A DNA stretch of 58,575 nucleotides from Algoriphagus sp. (GCF_024305035.1 NZ_JAMWZB010000029.1:1-58575), one strand, 5' to 3'. Counted from the stretch's first letter, positions 10,966-20,083 are shown. Program-made: numbers and translations. The notes: generated by a model from the letters alone, not told the origin.

Positions 10966-12133
10966 ATTAATTCTCAAAAAAGGGAAAGAAATCTCCCTAA
11001 AAAGAAAACATCACTGGGTGTTTTCTGGTGCCGTTGACCAAAAAGAGGAAGATTTGAAAGCCGGACAACTTGTTTCGGTAGTCGCTCATAATGGTGCATT
11101 TCTAGGTTCTGGGCATTTTTCACCCGGATCAATTATGGTTCGGGTTTTAACCTTTGAGGAGGAATCCATTGATTTGGAGTTTTGGAAAAAGCGAATTTCT
11201 GCAGCTTTTGATTTGAGAAAAAACCTGGGATTGGTCAATAATTCCCAAACTACAGTTTTTCGATTGATTCACGGTGAAGGCGATTTGTTACCGGGTCTAA
11301 TTGTGGATTATTACCAAGGAACCGCAGTCATTCAAACCCATAACATTGGCATGTACGCCCACCTGAATGATATTGCCCAAGCGATCATATCAGTTTTGGG
11401 AGAATCCATTCAAGCTGTTTACGACAAAAGCGCGGAGACCCTTCCCAAAACCTTGGGTATCGAATCCAACAAATGGCTCTGGGGAGTACCCAAAACCGAT
11501 TTGGTTCAAGAATATGGAGCAACTTATCGGATTGATTGGGAAAAGGGCCAAAAAACCGGCTTTTTTATAGATCAGCGAGAAAACCGAAAACTTTTAGCAG
11601 ATTATTCAACTGGTAAAAAAGTGTTGAATACGTTCTGCTACTCCGGAGGATTTTCAGTCTTGGCTTTGCTCCATGGCGCAGCAGAAGTTCACTCCGTGGA
11701 CATCTCCCCCAAAGCCATCGAACTCACCGAAGAAAACATTGCCTTAAATCCAAAAATCCTGGGAAAACATGAATCCAAAGTAGCCGATGTGGTCAAATAC
11801 ATCCGGGAAATAGGTGATGATTATGATGTGATTATTTTAGATCCACCTGCTTTTGCCAAAAATATCAAAGCCCGACACAATGCTGTGCAGGCCTATAAGC
11901 GACTAAATCTAGAGGCTTTAAAAAAAATAAAGCCTGGCGGCATCTTATTTACTTTTTCCTGTTCGCAGGTCGTAGACAAATCCCTTTTTGCCCATACCCT
12001 CACCGCAGCGGCCATGGAATCCAAACGGGAGGTGAAAATTCTCCATCAACTTTCCCAACCAGCAGACCATCCTGTCAATATTTATCATCCTGAAACTGAA
12101 TATCTAAAAGGGCTGGTTTTATCAGTTCAATAA
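10952..12133 (+). CDS. Class I SAM-dependent rRNA large-subunit methyltransferase (RlmI-like)
   Basis: 393 aa with the layout of RlmI-type 23S rRNA (cytosine-5) methyltransferases: an N-terminal PUA-like RNA-binding domain (residues 1-75, starting LKKGKEISLKRKHHWVFSGA), a linker domain, and a Rossmann methyltransferase with the SAM-binding loop NTFCYSGGFSVLAL and the motif ILDPPAFAKN. GQKTGFFIDQRENR just before the SAM loop is also typical. The start overlaps the symporter end by 14 nt, implying translational coupling. The exact target nucleotide is inferred from the family only. Confidence 0.9.
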   Translation: MNYPKLILKKGKEISLKRKHHWVFSGAVDQKEEDLKAGQLVSVVAHNGAFLGSGHFSPGSIMVRVLTFEEESIDLEFWKKRISAAFDLRKNLGLVNNSQTTVFRLIHGEGDLLPGLIVDYYQGTAVIQTHNIGMYAHLNDIAQAIISVLGESIQAVYDKSAETLPKTLGIESNKWLWGVPKTDLVQEYGATYRIDWEKGQKTGFFIDQRENRKLLADYSTGKKVLNTFCYSGGFSVLALLHGAAEVHSVDISPKAIELTEENIALNPKILGKHESKVADVVKYIREIGDDYDVIILDPPAFAKNIKARHNAVQAYKRLNLEALKKIKPGGILFTFSCSQVVDKSLFAHTLTAAAMESKREVKILHQLSQPADHPVNIYHPETEYLKGLVLSVQ

Positions 12134-12199
12134 ATTTCAATCAATTTTATAAGGAGCCTTTGTCCTTTTGCCGTATTTTCATCCAAAATTAACGAAACT

Positions 12200-12634
12200 A
12201 TGTACACTGGAATACAACATTTACACTCTGGATTGGCCTATTTGGTCTTGATCGCATTGATTGTGGTCATCGTTCTGATGCTTATTGGTTCGCTCAGCGG
12301 GAAAGAATTTTCCGAAAAAGATCGAAAAATCGCCTTGATTGCCTTTATTCTTTCCCACATCCAATTGGTCGTGGGATTGATTTTATATGTAATCAGTCCT
12401 ATAGGATTGGAACTGCTCACCGGTGGAGGGGCCATGTCTGATTCTGTGGCCAGACTGACTGCCTTGGAGCATCCATTGATCAATATTCTAGCGATTGTGG
12501 TGATTACTATTGGCTACAGCAGGGCCAAGAAACTACTGGACTCAAGAGCTCGATTCCGAAGCATATACATGTTTTATGCAGTAGGATTGGTTTTGATCTT
12601 AAGCCGGATACCTTGGAGTTCTTGGTTGGGATAA
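12200..12634 (+). CDS. Small four-helix membrane protein with conserved-looking histidines
   Basis: 144 aa with four predicted membrane helices (about 10-32, 45-66, 92-106, 120-136). His9, His53 and His91 fall in or next to helices, compatible with b-type heme or metal binding, and similar Bacteroidota proteins are often labelled cytochrome b-like. That label is inference. It follows the methyltransferase by 66 nt and ends at a strong bidirectional terminator. Confidence 0.65.
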   Translation: MYTGIQHLHSGLAYLVLIALIVVIVLMLIGSLSGKEFSEKDRKIALIAFILSHIQLVVGLILYVISPIGLELLTGGGAMSDSVARLTALEHPLINILAIVVITIGYSRAKKLLDSRARFRSIYMFYAVGLVLILSRIPWSSWLG

Positions 12635-12641
12635 AATGAAT

Positions 12642-12670
12642 AACCGGTTTCTTAGTGAAACCGGTTTTTT
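12642..12670. terminator. Bidirectional terminator between the membrane protein and HIT genes
   Basis: AACCGGTTTC and GAAACCGGTT form a perfect 10-bp stem with loop TTAGT, followed by a T run on the plus strand. It sits between two convergent genes. Confidence 0.9.
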
Positions 12671-13062
12671 TAAAACCCCATTTTAATTTGCTCGGCTATT
12701 TGGGCGAGTTCCTCTTGGGAAAGCTTTAATTTTTGACGGGTGAAATTAATGTCGTCCATGGTCCTGAGCGGGACCAAATGTACATGAACATGAGGCACTT
12801 CCAATCCAATCACCGCCATTCCAATTCGGGTGCACTTGATGGTTTTGTCCATAGCCTTAGCAACTTTTTGGGCAAAGAGATGCAGGCCTGTTAAGATCTC
12901 TGGTTCTAAGTCAAAGATATAATCCACTTCTTTTTTTGGAACTACCAATACATGACCCTTCACTAAGGGCATGATATCCAAAAAGGCGATAAATTGATCG
13001 TCTTCAGCGACAATATGTGCGGGAATTTCCCGGTTGATGATTTTTGTAAAGATGCTGGCCAT
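12670..13062 (-). CDS. HIT family nucleotide hydrolase/transferase
   Basis: 130-aa cytoplasmic histidine-triad protein. The defining His-x-His-x-His-x-x motif is seen as HVHVHLVP near residue 93. The N-terminus (ASIFTKIINREIPAHIVAED) and the block VKGHVLVVPKKEVD are typical of the HINT/PKCI-like branch, which cleaves adenosine phosphoramidates. Length is standard. It lies downstream of greA on the same strand but a terminator (13081-13102) separates them, so any expression from greA would be read-through. Confidence 0.93.
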   Translation of the reverse strand: MASIFTKIINREIPAHIVAEDDQFIAFLDIMPLVKGHVLVVPKKEVDYIFDLEPEILTGLHLFAQKVAKAMDKTIKCTRIGMAVIGLEVPHVHVHLVPLRTMDDINFTRQKLKLSQEELAQIAEQIKMGF

Positions 13063-13080
13063 AGGGTTCGAAAATAAAAA

Positions 13081-13102
13081 AATCCTGGTGAAAACCAGGA
13101 TT
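13081..13102 (-). terminator. Intrinsic terminator after greA
   Basis: AATCCTGGT-gaaa-ACCAGGATT is a perfect 9-bp stem; read on the minus strand it is followed by a run of T. It ends greA transcription. Confidence 0.88.
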
Positions 13103-13123
13103 CAAGTCGGAAAGAAATTCCAA

Positions 13124-13597
13124 TTAATAGGTGATTTCTAAAATTTCAAATTGCACTTTTCCTGCAGGCGCATCGATTTCTGCGATTTCTCCTACCGATT
13201 TTCCATTGATCCCTTTCCCAAAAGGCGATGCCAATGAAATTTTACCTGCCTTCAAATCTGCTTCCTCTTCAGAAACCAAAGTATAACTGACCACCATGCC
13301 ATTTTTGACATTTTTGATTTTGACTGTGCTAAGAATCCCTGCCTTAGAGGTGTCCATTTTCGAATTATCCAAAATTCTTGCGTTCCCTACAACCGCTTCA
13401 AGTTTGGCAATTTTGAGTTCTAAAAGTCCTTGGGCGTCCTTGGCTGCATCATATTCAGCATTTTCCGAAAGGTCTCCCTTGTCTCTTGCCTCTGCAATTT
13501 GCTTGGCAATATCAATTCTCCCTTTAGTCTTTAATTCATGAAGCTCATCCTTGAGTTTCTTCAATCCTTCTTCTGTGTAATATTGTACTTTAGACAT
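13124..13597 (-). CDS. greA: Transcription elongation factor GreA
   Basis: 157 aa, the normal GreA length. It binds in the secondary channel of RNA polymerase and stimulates cleavage of backtracked transcripts. The N-terminal coiled coil (residues 1-75) carries the acidic tip in the block EARDKGDLSENAEYDAAKD. The C-terminal FKBP-like domain ends with the characteristic SPFGKGINGKSVGE. The start YYTEEGLKKLKDEL matches the family. No other gene is obviously coupled; terminators lie on both sides (13081-13102 and 13627-13668). Confidence 0.96.
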   Translation of the reverse strand: MSKVQYYTEEGLKKLKDELHELKTKGRIDIAKQIAEARDKGDLSENAEYDAAKDAQGLLELKIAKLEAVVGNARILDNSKMDTSKAGILSTVKIKNVKNGMVVSYTLVSEEEADLKAGKISLASPFGKGINGKSVGEIAEIDAPAGKVQFEILEITY

Positions 13598-13626
13598 ACG
13601 TTTTACTTTTTATACCTAGGCACCAA

Positions 13627-13668
13627 AAACAAAGTAACGGTCACGTAGTGGAGACCGTTACTTTGTTT
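13627..13668 (-). terminator. Long perfect hairpin after the 2-hydroxyacid dehydrogenase gene
   Basis: AAACAAAGTAACGGTC and GACCGTTACTTTGTTT are a perfect 16-bp inverted repeat with a 10-nt loop. On the minus strand the stem is followed by a T-rich stretch (TTTTTGG), fitting a terminator for the gene at 13777-14709, about 110 nt beyond its stop. Confidence 0.75.
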
Positions 13669-13776
13669 GAGCGCGTATTTGTTAAGCAAAAATAAGTAAT
13701 ACTTAATCAGAAAGCAATTTTTTAAAATAAATCATTTTACCTCTTCTATCCGAAACTGAAGACTTTGAAAGCATAG

Positions 13777-14709
13777 TTACTGTGGAAATGCACTTTTGAT
13801 TTGCTTAACCAATACCCGATTGATTTTTTCGTAGGATTCAAAAGTCCAACCTGCCACATGGGGAGTAAAAATAACATTTGTTCGGCGAGCCAAGATCTCA
13901 AATTCCGACTTTTGACGTGGGGTAAAGTTTTGGAATTTCTCATTTTCCAACACATCCAACACGGCCCCTCGAAGTACTCCCGCATCCAAGGCCTGATTGA
14001 GTGTTTTAAAACTAATCACTTCTCCTCTAGCCGTATTGATCAACCAGATTGGTTTTCGAAAACTAGAGAGCTCACTAAAAGTGAAAAAATTTCGGGTTTC
14101 AGCGGTCAAGGGTACATGAATACTGAGAATATCGGCTTCAGCCTTTACCCTTTCCCAAAGTACCTCTTCCACTTGATTGCTGGCAAAATCCCGTTTAAAT
14201 TTATCATAAGCCAAAACTTTAACCCCAAAACCCCGAAGGCGTTTGGCAAATGCACTCCCCATATTGCCGTAACCAAAAATCCCCACTACTTTTCCTTTCA
14301 GCTCATGTCCACGATTTCCTTCCCTGTCCCAGATCCCCTTACGAACCTCAGCGTCTGCTTTGACTAATTGATTGAAAAGTGCCAGCAGTCCACCAATCGC
14401 ATGCTCGGCAACGGCGTCTCGATTGCCTTTCGCCGCATGAAAAAGTTTGATTCCACGTTTTGCCAGGTAATCCAAATCGATTTGATCGAGCCCCGCTCCT
14501 GCTCTTCCAATGAATTGAAGCTGCCTACCAGACTCCAATAATTCTCGATCCATCGGGGTTTTGGAACGAATAATCAGGCCCTGATAATCACCTATTTTTG
14601 CTAAAATTTCAGCTCGTGTGATCTTTGGTTGATAGTGAACGACATGTCCTTGGCTCTCCAAAAGATCCACCATGCTCGGGTGCATTTCATCAATAATTAA
14701 TATCAGCAT
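13777..14709 (-). CDS. NAD-dependent D-2-hydroxyacid dehydrogenase (phosphoglycerate dehydrogenase-like)
   Basis: About 310 aa, the short SerA-like form without ACT domain. It would oxidise a D-2-hydroxyacid with NAD. The nucleotide-binding loop GIFGYGNMGSAFA is clear. The catalytic set is present: Arg in INTARGEV, Glu in VLDVLENE and His in FTPHVAGW. A TTG at 14718 could also start it, overlapping the mgtE stop, but ATG at 14709 fits the first beta strand (LILIIDEMHPS). It ends an rsmA-mgtE-dehydrogenase run on the minus strand. Serine biosynthesis is plausible but serC and serB are not nearby, so the substrate is open. Confidence 0.85.
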   Translation of the reverse strand: MLILIIDEMHPSMVDLLESQGHVVHYQPKITRAEILAKIGDYQGLIIRSKTPMDRELLESGRQLQFIGRAGAGLDQIDLDYLAKRGIKLFHAAKGNRDAVAEHAIGGLLALFNQLVKADAEVRKGIWDREGNRGHELKGKVVGIFGYGNMGSAFAKRLRGFGVKVLAYDKFKRDFASNQVEEVLWERVKAEADILSIHVPLTAETRNFFTFSELSSFRKPIWLINTARGEVISFKTLNQALDAGVLRGAVLDVLENEKFQNFTPRQKSEFEILARRTNVIFTPHVAGWTFESYEKINRVLVKQIKSAFPQ

Positions 14710-14714
14710 AGGAA

Positions 14715-16082
14715 TCAAAGCTTAAGCAGTAGCATAGCAATACCAAAATAAACAGTTAATCCCAACAAGTCATTAGTCGTGGTGATAAATGGACCTGAAG
14801 CAATTGCAGGATTGATCCCAAAACGATTCAAAACCAAAGGAGTAACCGTTCCCATGAAAGATGCCAAAAGCACAACACAAAACAAGGCAACTCCCACGGT
14901 CACACCAAAAATCGGTTCAAATCCATATAAAAAAACCACGACGCAAAATACAAATAAGCCCAGAACTAATCCATTGATTAATGCAATTAGCAATCCTTTG
15001 ACAAATCGCTGGAAAGGGGTGTCATCAAATACCGATTTGGAGGCCAAGGACTGAACGATTAGGGAAGAAGCCTGAATGCCGACATTTCCTCCAGTGGCCG
15101 CAACTAAGGGAATAAATGAAGCTAAGGCTAAATATTTATTTAACCCATCTTCAAAAAATCCGATAATCTTGGCTCCCATCAACCCTCCAATCACACCAAT
15201 TAAAAGCCAAGGCAGTCTGGCTTTGGAAATCAAAAACACGGAGTCAGATTCCTCAATATCCCCTGAAATACCTGCCATTGCCTGAATATCTTCTTCTGCT
15301 TCTTCCTGCACGACATCAAGAATGTCATCCACGGTGATGCGTCCTACAAGTTTATTTTTGGCGTTGACTACAGGAACAGATTCCAAATCGTATTTCCGCA
15401 TGATGGCTGCCACTTCTTCCTGATCCATAAAAGTGGGAACAGAAATCACCTCCTCATCATAGATATCTTCAATTTTGGTGTTTTCTCCTGCCAAAATGAT
15501 TTTTTTTAGCGAAACTCTCCCCAAAAGCTGTTGCCGGTTATTGACCACATAAATCGAAAAAATCTTTTCGACATTTTCGGCCTGTCGTCGAATTTCATTG
15601 ATTGTTTGAATGATATTCCAGTTTTTGTTGGCCCGGATAAATTCCTTAGCCATGATTCCACCCGCAGTGTCCTCTTCATAGCGAAGCAGGTCAAGCACCT
15701 GATCGGATTTAAGCTTGTCTTGAAAATGTGAAATCACATCCTCTCGCTCACGCTCACCGAGAAGCTTCAAAATATCCGCTCCATCATCGGAATCCATCAA
15801 TTCGATATAGGAAGCGATTTCCGGTTCATCAAACTCTTTCAATACTCTAAAAAGCGTATTGTCGTCAAGCTCGATCAAAATGTCTGCAGCCACCTGCCGA
15901 TCTACCGCACGAAGGACATAAATTGATTCCTCCATAGACAACTCATCGAGAATGGAGGCAATATCGGCAACATTAACCCCTTCAAACGATTCGACAATAA
16001 AATTCAGATCCTCCGACTCGATCGCATAGCGAAGACTTTCAAGATATTCTTTGGAGAGTTCAAACTGCTTAATTATTTCCAC
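14715..16082 (-). CDS. mgtE: Magnesium transporter MgtE
   Basis: 455 aa with the MgtE layout: an N-terminal superhelical domain (about 1-125, repeated LLxELD-type acidic helices), a pair of CBS domains (about 130-255) that sense cytosolic Mg2+, a connecting helix, and a five-helix membrane domain (about 280-455) with RLPWLLIGVIGG and the pore-lining ATGGNVGIQASSL and GPFITTTNDLLGL. It is an inner-membrane Mg2+ channel. The start is GTG and the first 14 nt overlap the end of rsmA, indicating translational coupling. Confidence 0.94.
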   Translation of the reverse strand: MEIIKQFELSKEYLESLRYAIESEDLNFIVESFEGVNVADIASILDELSMEESIYVLRAVDRQVAADILIELDDNTLFRVLKEFDEPEIASYIELMDSDDGADILKLLGEREREDVISHFQDKLKSDQVLDLLRYEEDTAGGIMAKEFIRANKNWNIIQTINEIRRQAENVEKIFSIYVVNNRQQLLGRVSLKKIILAGENTKIEDIYDEEVISVPTFMDQEEVAAIMRKYDLESVPVVNAKNKLVGRITVDDILDVVQEEAEEDIQAMAGISGDIEESDSVFLISKARLPWLLIGVIGGLMGAKIIGFFEDGLNKYLALASFIPLVAATGGNVGIQASSLIVQSLASKSVFDDTPFQRFVKGLLIALINGLVLGLFVFCVVVFLYGFEPIFGVTVGVALFCVVLLASFMGTVTPLVLNRFGINPAIASGPFITTTNDLLGLTVYFGIAMLLLKL

Positions 16083-16854
16083 GGGAAGCTTCGATTTGTT
16101 GGGTTAAAAAGACAAAATCCGCTACTGCCAGTTGCTCAGCCCTGAGATCCAACATGGGATTTGATTTTAGTGCTTCGGGCAGCTGAAAGGATTTCAACGA
16201 GTTTCTTAGCGTTTTCCTTCGGTTGCCAAACCCTGCTTTAACAACTTGAAAAAACAATCGTTCATTACAGGCAAGTTTTGAGGTTTGGTTTCGCTTCAAT
16301 CGAATCACTCCCGAATTGACTTTGGGAGGAGGATTGAAAACCTGTGGAGGAACAGAAAATAAATATTCAATATCATAATAGGCTTGCAGCAAAACCGACA
16401 GGATTCCGTAGTCCTTATTTCCTTTGGGAGAAGCGATCCGCTGGGCTACCTCTTTTTGAAGCATACAGACCACCTCAGTGACTTTTTGCCTTTCTTCTAG
16501 AACTCTGAAAAAAATTTGTGAGGAGATATTATAAGGAAAATTTCCTGCAATTGCATAACGTTCGGGCAATTGCTCATCCAGGTTTTGTTTCAAATAATCC
16601 CCTTCGATGATGCGTTCAGTGAGTTGGGGGTATTTTTTGTGCAAATACCCGATGGATTCCGAATCAATATCAATCAGGAAAAGGTCCAGAGGCAGTTTAA
16701 GCAAATAATCGGTCAGCACTCCCATACCTGGACCAATTTCCAGTAGCTTTTTTACCCCTAGGTGGCCTTGAACCGATTGGGCAATTTGCTCAGCAATCCC
16801 CAAATCTGTCAAGAAATGTTGTCCTAGATGTTTTTTGGGTCTTACTTTTTCCAT
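16069..16854 (-). CDS. rsmA: 16S rRNA (adenine1518-N6/adenine1519-N6)-dimethyltransferase
   Basis: 261-aa RsmA/KsgA, which dimethylates two adjacent adenines near the 3' end of 16S rRNA late in 30S assembly. It begins VRPKKHLGQHFLTD, contains the SAM loop EIGPGMGVLTDYLL, and the catalytic N-x-P-Y motif appears as GNFPYNISSQIFF. The C-terminal helical domain contains FGNRRKTLRNSL. First gene of a minus-strand unit with mgtE and the dehydrogenase; it diverges from pdxA with a 106-bp intergenic region. Confidence 0.96.
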   Translation of the reverse strand: MEKVRPKKHLGQHFLTDLGIAEQIAQSVQGHLGVKKLLEIGPGMGVLTDYLLKLPLDLFLIDIDSESIGYLHKKYPQLTERIIEGDYLKQNLDEQLPERYAIAGNFPYNISSQIFFRVLEERQKVTEVVCMLQKEVAQRIASPKGNKDYGILSVLLQAYYDIEYLFSVPPQVFNPPPKVNSGVIRLKRNQTSKLACNERLFFQVVKAGFGNRRKTLRNSLKSFQLPEALKSNPMLDLRAEQLAVADFVFLTQQIEASRGNN

Positions 16855-16908
16855 CGATTTGCTCTTGTAAAATTTTATAACTTGCAGCTAAATTAAGACA
16901 TTATTCCT

Positions 16909-16943
16909 AAAGGATTGCAGGAGGATTTTCTTCCTGATCCTTT
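16909..16943 (+). promoter_or_regulatory. Imperfect hairpin in the pdxA leader
   Basis: AAAGGATtgCAGGA and TCCTGATCCTTT pair over 12 bp with a 2-nt bulge; the 3' arm ends 17 nt before the pdxA ATG. There is no T run, so it is not a terminator. The role is unknown. Confidence 0.4.
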
Positions 16944-16960
16944 CAAATTCAATTCACTTT

Positions 16961-17986
16961 ATGAGCGCAAAACTTTCCAAGCCAATCCTAGGCATCAGTA
17001 TAGGTGATATTAATGGAATCGGTGTCGAGGTCATCATGAAATCGCTTCTCGACAATCGAACTTATAAAAACTTCACGCCCTTGATTTATGGCCATGGAAA
17101 AGCCATCAGCATTTACAAAAAAATGCTGGAAATGGAGGATTTTAATTTTGTACAGATCAGAAATCTGGATGAAATCCAACACAAGCGGATCAATGTCATC
17201 AATGTCCTGGAGGATTGCCCGGAGATCATTCCAGGAGTGGAAACCCAGGAATCCGGAAAAATGGCCATTGAAGCACTCAGAGTTGCAGTAGAAGACCTGA
17301 AAGAAAAAAGAATTCAGGCATTAGTCACAGCACCCTTGAATAAAAACAACATCAATTCAGAGGATTTTAAATTTGTCGGTCATACCGAATTTATTACCGA
17401 TGCTGTGGGGGCAAAAAATAGTCTGATGTTTCTGGTCGCCGAGCAATTACGAGTTGGGTTGGTCACCGGACACCTCCCCATCAGTGAGGTAGCCAAAAAC
17501 GTAACCAAAGCAAGGATCAAGGAAAAATGTAATCTAATGCTTCAGAGCCTCAAGCAAGATTTTGGCATTGCAAAACCGAAAATTGCGATCATGGGACTCA
17601 ACCCACACGCTGGAGAAGACGGGCTTTTGGGAAAGGAAGAAATTGAGATCATCAAACCTGCCATCAATGAACTCAAAGAAGAAAACAAATTGGTATTTGG
17701 CCCCTATCCTGCCGATGGATTCTTTGGGATGATGCATCAGAGCAAATTTGATGGAGTCTTGGCCATGTACCACGATCAGGGTTTAATTCCCTTCAAATCG
17801 ATTGCTTTCAGTAATGGGATAAATTTCACGGCAGGACTTCCCGTAATTCGGACCTCCCCGGATCATGGTACCGCCTACAACATAGCGGGAAAGAATCTAG
17901 CAGACGAAGGTTCGATGCGAGCTGCAATTTTTCTCGCGGCAGATATTGTGGAAAAACACCAAGAAGCTTTGGAGATTTCAAATTAA
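16961..17986 (+). CDS. pdxA: 4-hydroxythreonine-4-phosphate dehydrogenase
   Basis: 341 aa. Oxidises 4-phosphohydroxy-L-threonine in the DXP-dependent route to pyridoxal 5'-phosphate. Family blocks visible are ISIGDINGIGVEV at the start, VTAPLNKNNI, the metal-binding histidine in FVGHTEFI, and the C-terminal MYHDQGLIPFK and TSPDHGTAYNIAGK, which supply further metal-binding His/Asp residues. ATG at 16961 matches the family start. In Bacteroidota it commonly sits beside the DUF177-rpmF genes, as here. Confidence 0.96.
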   Translation: MSAKLSKPILGISIGDINGIGVEVIMKSLLDNRTYKNFTPLIYGHGKAISIYKKMLEMEDFNFVQIRNLDEIQHKRINVINVLEDCPEIIPGVETQESGKMAIEALRVAVEDLKEKRIQALVTAPLNKNNINSEDFKFVGHTEFITDAVGAKNSLMFLVAEQLRVGLVTGHLPISEVAKNVTKARIKEKCNLMLQSLKQDFGIAKPKIAIMGLNPHAGEDGLLGKEEIEIIKPAINELKEENKLVFGPYPADGFFGMMHQSKFDGVLAMYHDQGLIPFKSIAFSNGINFTAGLPVIRTSPDHGTAYNIAGKNLADEGSMRAAIFLAADIVEKHQEALEISN

Positions 17987-18020
17987 AACCAGCCTTTCCC
18001 AAATATAATTTCAAGAACTA

Positions 18021-18051
18021 TTTCGGGAAAACAAAAATATCCCTAATTTTG
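18021..18051 (+). promoter_or_regulatory. Promoter for the DUF177-rpmF genes
   Basis: TTTC (one mismatch to TTTG) at 18021-18024, a 19-nt spacer, then TAATTTTG at 18044-18051, which matches TAnnTTTG. The start codon follows 25 nt later. Confidence 0.65.
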
Positions 18052-18076
18052 CGGTCTTAAATCGAAAGGAGAAATC

Positions 18077-18631
18077 GTGAAATTCTTGAGAGGCTTTGAC
18101 ATTGAGGTAATTAAGTTTACAGAGGGCATTCATGAGATCGATTTTCAAGTAGATGATGCTTTCTTAGGGCAGTTTGAAGAAAACGAAATAGCCCAAAAGG
18201 GGAATTTGACCGCACGGGTCAAAATGAATAAAGGTGCCAATCTCATTGAGATGGAGTTTCACATCAACGGTACGGTCCGCCTGACTTGTGACAGAAGTTT
18301 GGAGGAATTTGATTTCCCATTGGATACCCGGGAAGAAATTCTTTTCAAATACGGGTCGGAAGAGAAAGAAATTGATGAAAACATCATTATGATTACCCGG
18401 GATACGCCAAAAGTGAATGTAGCCCAGTTAATCTATGAATTCATCCTGTTGGCTATTCCGGCAAAAAGAATTCATCCGGATTACCGAAACGAACTTGATG
18501 AACATGAGGACGCAGAAGGGATCTTTATTTACCTCGATTCAGAAGATTCGGAAGAAGAAGATAAAACAACTAATAACGAGCCGGTAGATCCCCGGTGGGA
18601 AAAACTGAAAAATTTAAAAAAGAACGAATAA
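18077..18631 (+). CDS. YceD/DUF177 family protein
   Basis: 184-aa acidic protein of the DUF177 (YceD) family, which is almost always encoded directly before rpmF. YceD is linked to 23S rRNA/50S maturation in other organisms; its function here is inferred from family and position. The C-terminal half shows an acidic stretch EDSEEEDK. The start is GTG, chosen because AAAGGAG lies 6 nt upstream and MKFLRGFDIEVIKF is the family-like beginning. No zinc-type cysteine pair is seen; one Cys occurs (TCDRSLEEF). Confidence 0.85.
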   Translation: MKFLRGFDIEVIKFTEGIHEIDFQVDDAFLGQFEENEIAQKGNLTARVKMNKGANLIEMEFHINGTVRLTCDRSLEEFDFPLDTREEILFKYGSEEKEIDENIIMITRDTPKVNVAQLIYEFILLAIPAKRIHPDYRNELDEHEDAEGIFIYLDSEDSEEEDKTTNNEPVDPRWEKLKNLKKNE

Positions 18632-18649
18632 TCATAAACCACGCATAAA

Positions 18650-18841
18650 ATGGCACATCCTAAACGAAAAATTTCGAAAACCAGAAGAGATAAAAGAAGA
18701 ACGCACTATAAATTAGAGGCTCCTGGATTGGCAAAATGCCCAACTACTGGTGAAATGCACTTGCCGCACCGAGCTTTCTGGCTTGATGGTAAATTGTATT
18801 ACAAGGGACAAGTAATCATCGAGAAAGAGGTTCTAGCCTAA
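18650..18841 (+). CDS. rpmF: 50S ribosomal protein L32
   Basis: 63-aa basic ribosomal protein. The N-terminus [17 protein letters not shown] and the block [14 protein letters not shown] are typical of Bacteroidota L32. Of the four zinc cysteines seen in some L32 proteins only one remains, so this is a zinc-independent form. It begins 18 nt after the DUF177 gene and is followed by a terminator at 18862. Confidence 0.97.
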   Translation: MAHPKRKISKTRRDKRRTHYKLEAPGLAKCPTTGEMHLPHRAFWLDGKLYYKGQVIIEKEVLA

Positions 18842-18861
18842 TCGTCTCTCCAAGTATCTCA

Positions 18862-18894
18862 AAAATCCATCTCCACAACGGGATGGATTTTTTA
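18862..18894 (+). terminator. Terminator after rpmF
   Basis: AAAATCCATC and GATGGATTTT form a 10-bp stem with a 10-nt loop, followed by TTT. It separates rpmF from the fabH unit, which has its own promoter. Confidence 0.8.
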
Positions 18895-18951
18895 TTTAAA
18901 GAATGCAAAAGTTTTATTCACAGTGAGTTAGTTGAGCTATGATTGATTTAT

Positions 18952-18983
18952 TTTGGTGGTAAGAAGCATTTGTAATATTTTTG
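18952..18983 (+). promoter_or_regulatory. Canonical Bacteroidota promoter for fabH-efp-accBC
   Basis: TTTG at 18952-18955, a 20-nt spacer, and TATTTTTG at 18976-18983: an exact fit to TTTG-N19-21-TAnnTTTG. The fabH ATG is 74 nt downstream of the -7 element. Confidence 0.75.
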
Positions 18984-19057
18984 ACCTCCCTGTGGGGACC
19001 TATCAACCTTAAAAAATCAAAAATCAGTTTACTGCTTTTTGAAATAACCCAAAAAGA

Positions 19058-20056
19058 ATGAACAATATCAAAGCGATGATCACGGGTATTCAGGGCTACG
19101 TGCCGGAATATCGGTTGACCAACAAAGAGCTTGAAAAGCTGGTGGAGACCAACGATGAATGGATTACATCCCGAACGGGCATAAAAGAGCGTCGAATTTT
19201 AAAGGGTGAAAATCAGGGTACTTCAGTACTTGGCATTGAAGCAGTGAAAGGCCTTTTAGAAAAAACCGGCACGGATCCACTTGACATTGAATTGATCATC
19301 TGTGCTACGGTGACTCCCGATATGCCATTTCCGGCCACTGCAAATATCATTGCAGACAAAGTCGGCGCTAAGAAAAGTTTCAGTTTTGACATTTCAGCTG
19401 CATGTTCCGGATTTTTATATGCACTTCAGCTAGGAGCTCAGTTTATACAATCTGGCACACATAAAAAAGTAATCGTCGTCGGTGCCGATAAAATGTCCTC
19501 CATCGTAGATTATAAAGACAGAACTACCTGTATTCTGTTTGGCGACGGGGCGGGAGCGGTTCTTTTGGAACCGACTACCGAAGAATTTGGAATCAGAGAT
19601 GCTATTTTAAAATCCGATGGATCGGGTGAACCCTATCTACACATGAAAGCTGGGGGAAGCCGGCGTCCTGCCACCCATGAATCCGTGGAAGCTCGAGAGC
19701 ACTTTGCTTATCAGGAAGGGTCGACCGTCTTTAAATTTGCCGTAACCAATATGGCCGATGTCAGCGCTGAAGTTATGGAGAGAAATGGGCTTAGCGGAGA
19801 TGATGTCGCCTGGCTTGTTCCCCATCAGGCAAACAAACGAATCATCGATGCCACAGCCAACAGAATGGGAGTGGGTCCCGAAAAAGTTATGATGAATATT
19901 GAACGCTACGGTAATACTACCGCCGCGACAATTCCCCTTTGCCTCTGGGATTATGAGCGTCAATTGAAAAAAGGCGACAACCTCATTTTAGCAGCTTTTG
20001 GTGGAGGATTTACCTGGGGAGCCATCTATGTCAAATGGGCTTACGACCCAAACTAA
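19058..20056 (+). CDS. fabH: Beta-ketoacyl-ACP synthase III
   Basis: 332 aa. Condenses acetyl-CoA with malonyl-ACP to start type II fatty acid synthesis. The catalytic triad is visible as Cys116 ([10 protein letters not shown]), His256 (VPHQANKRI) and Asn286 (ERYGNTTAA). The conserved start region [12 protein letters not shown] and the C-terminal glycine-rich GFGGG-like block ([11 protein letters not shown]) are intact. It heads a run with efp, accB and accC. plsX, often placed between rpmF and fabH, is not here. Confidence 0.95.
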   Translation: MNNIKAMITGIQGYVPEYRLTNKELEKLVETNDEWITSRTGIKERRILKGENQGTSVLGIEAVKGLLEKTGTDPLDIELIICATVTPDMPFPATANIIADKVGAKKSFSFDISAACSGFLYALQLGAQFIQSGTHKKVIVVGADKMSSIVDYKDRTTCILFGDGAGAVLLEPTTEEFGIRDAILKSDGSGEPYLHMKAGGSRRPATHESVEAREHFAYQEGSTVFKFAVTNMADVSAEVMERNGLSGDDVAWLVPHQANKRIIDATANRMGVGPEKVMMNIERYGNTTAATIPLCLWDYERQLKKGDNLILAAFGGGFTWGAIYVKWAYDPN

Positions 20057-20083
20057 TTAATCTGAAATAAACTCAATATTATA

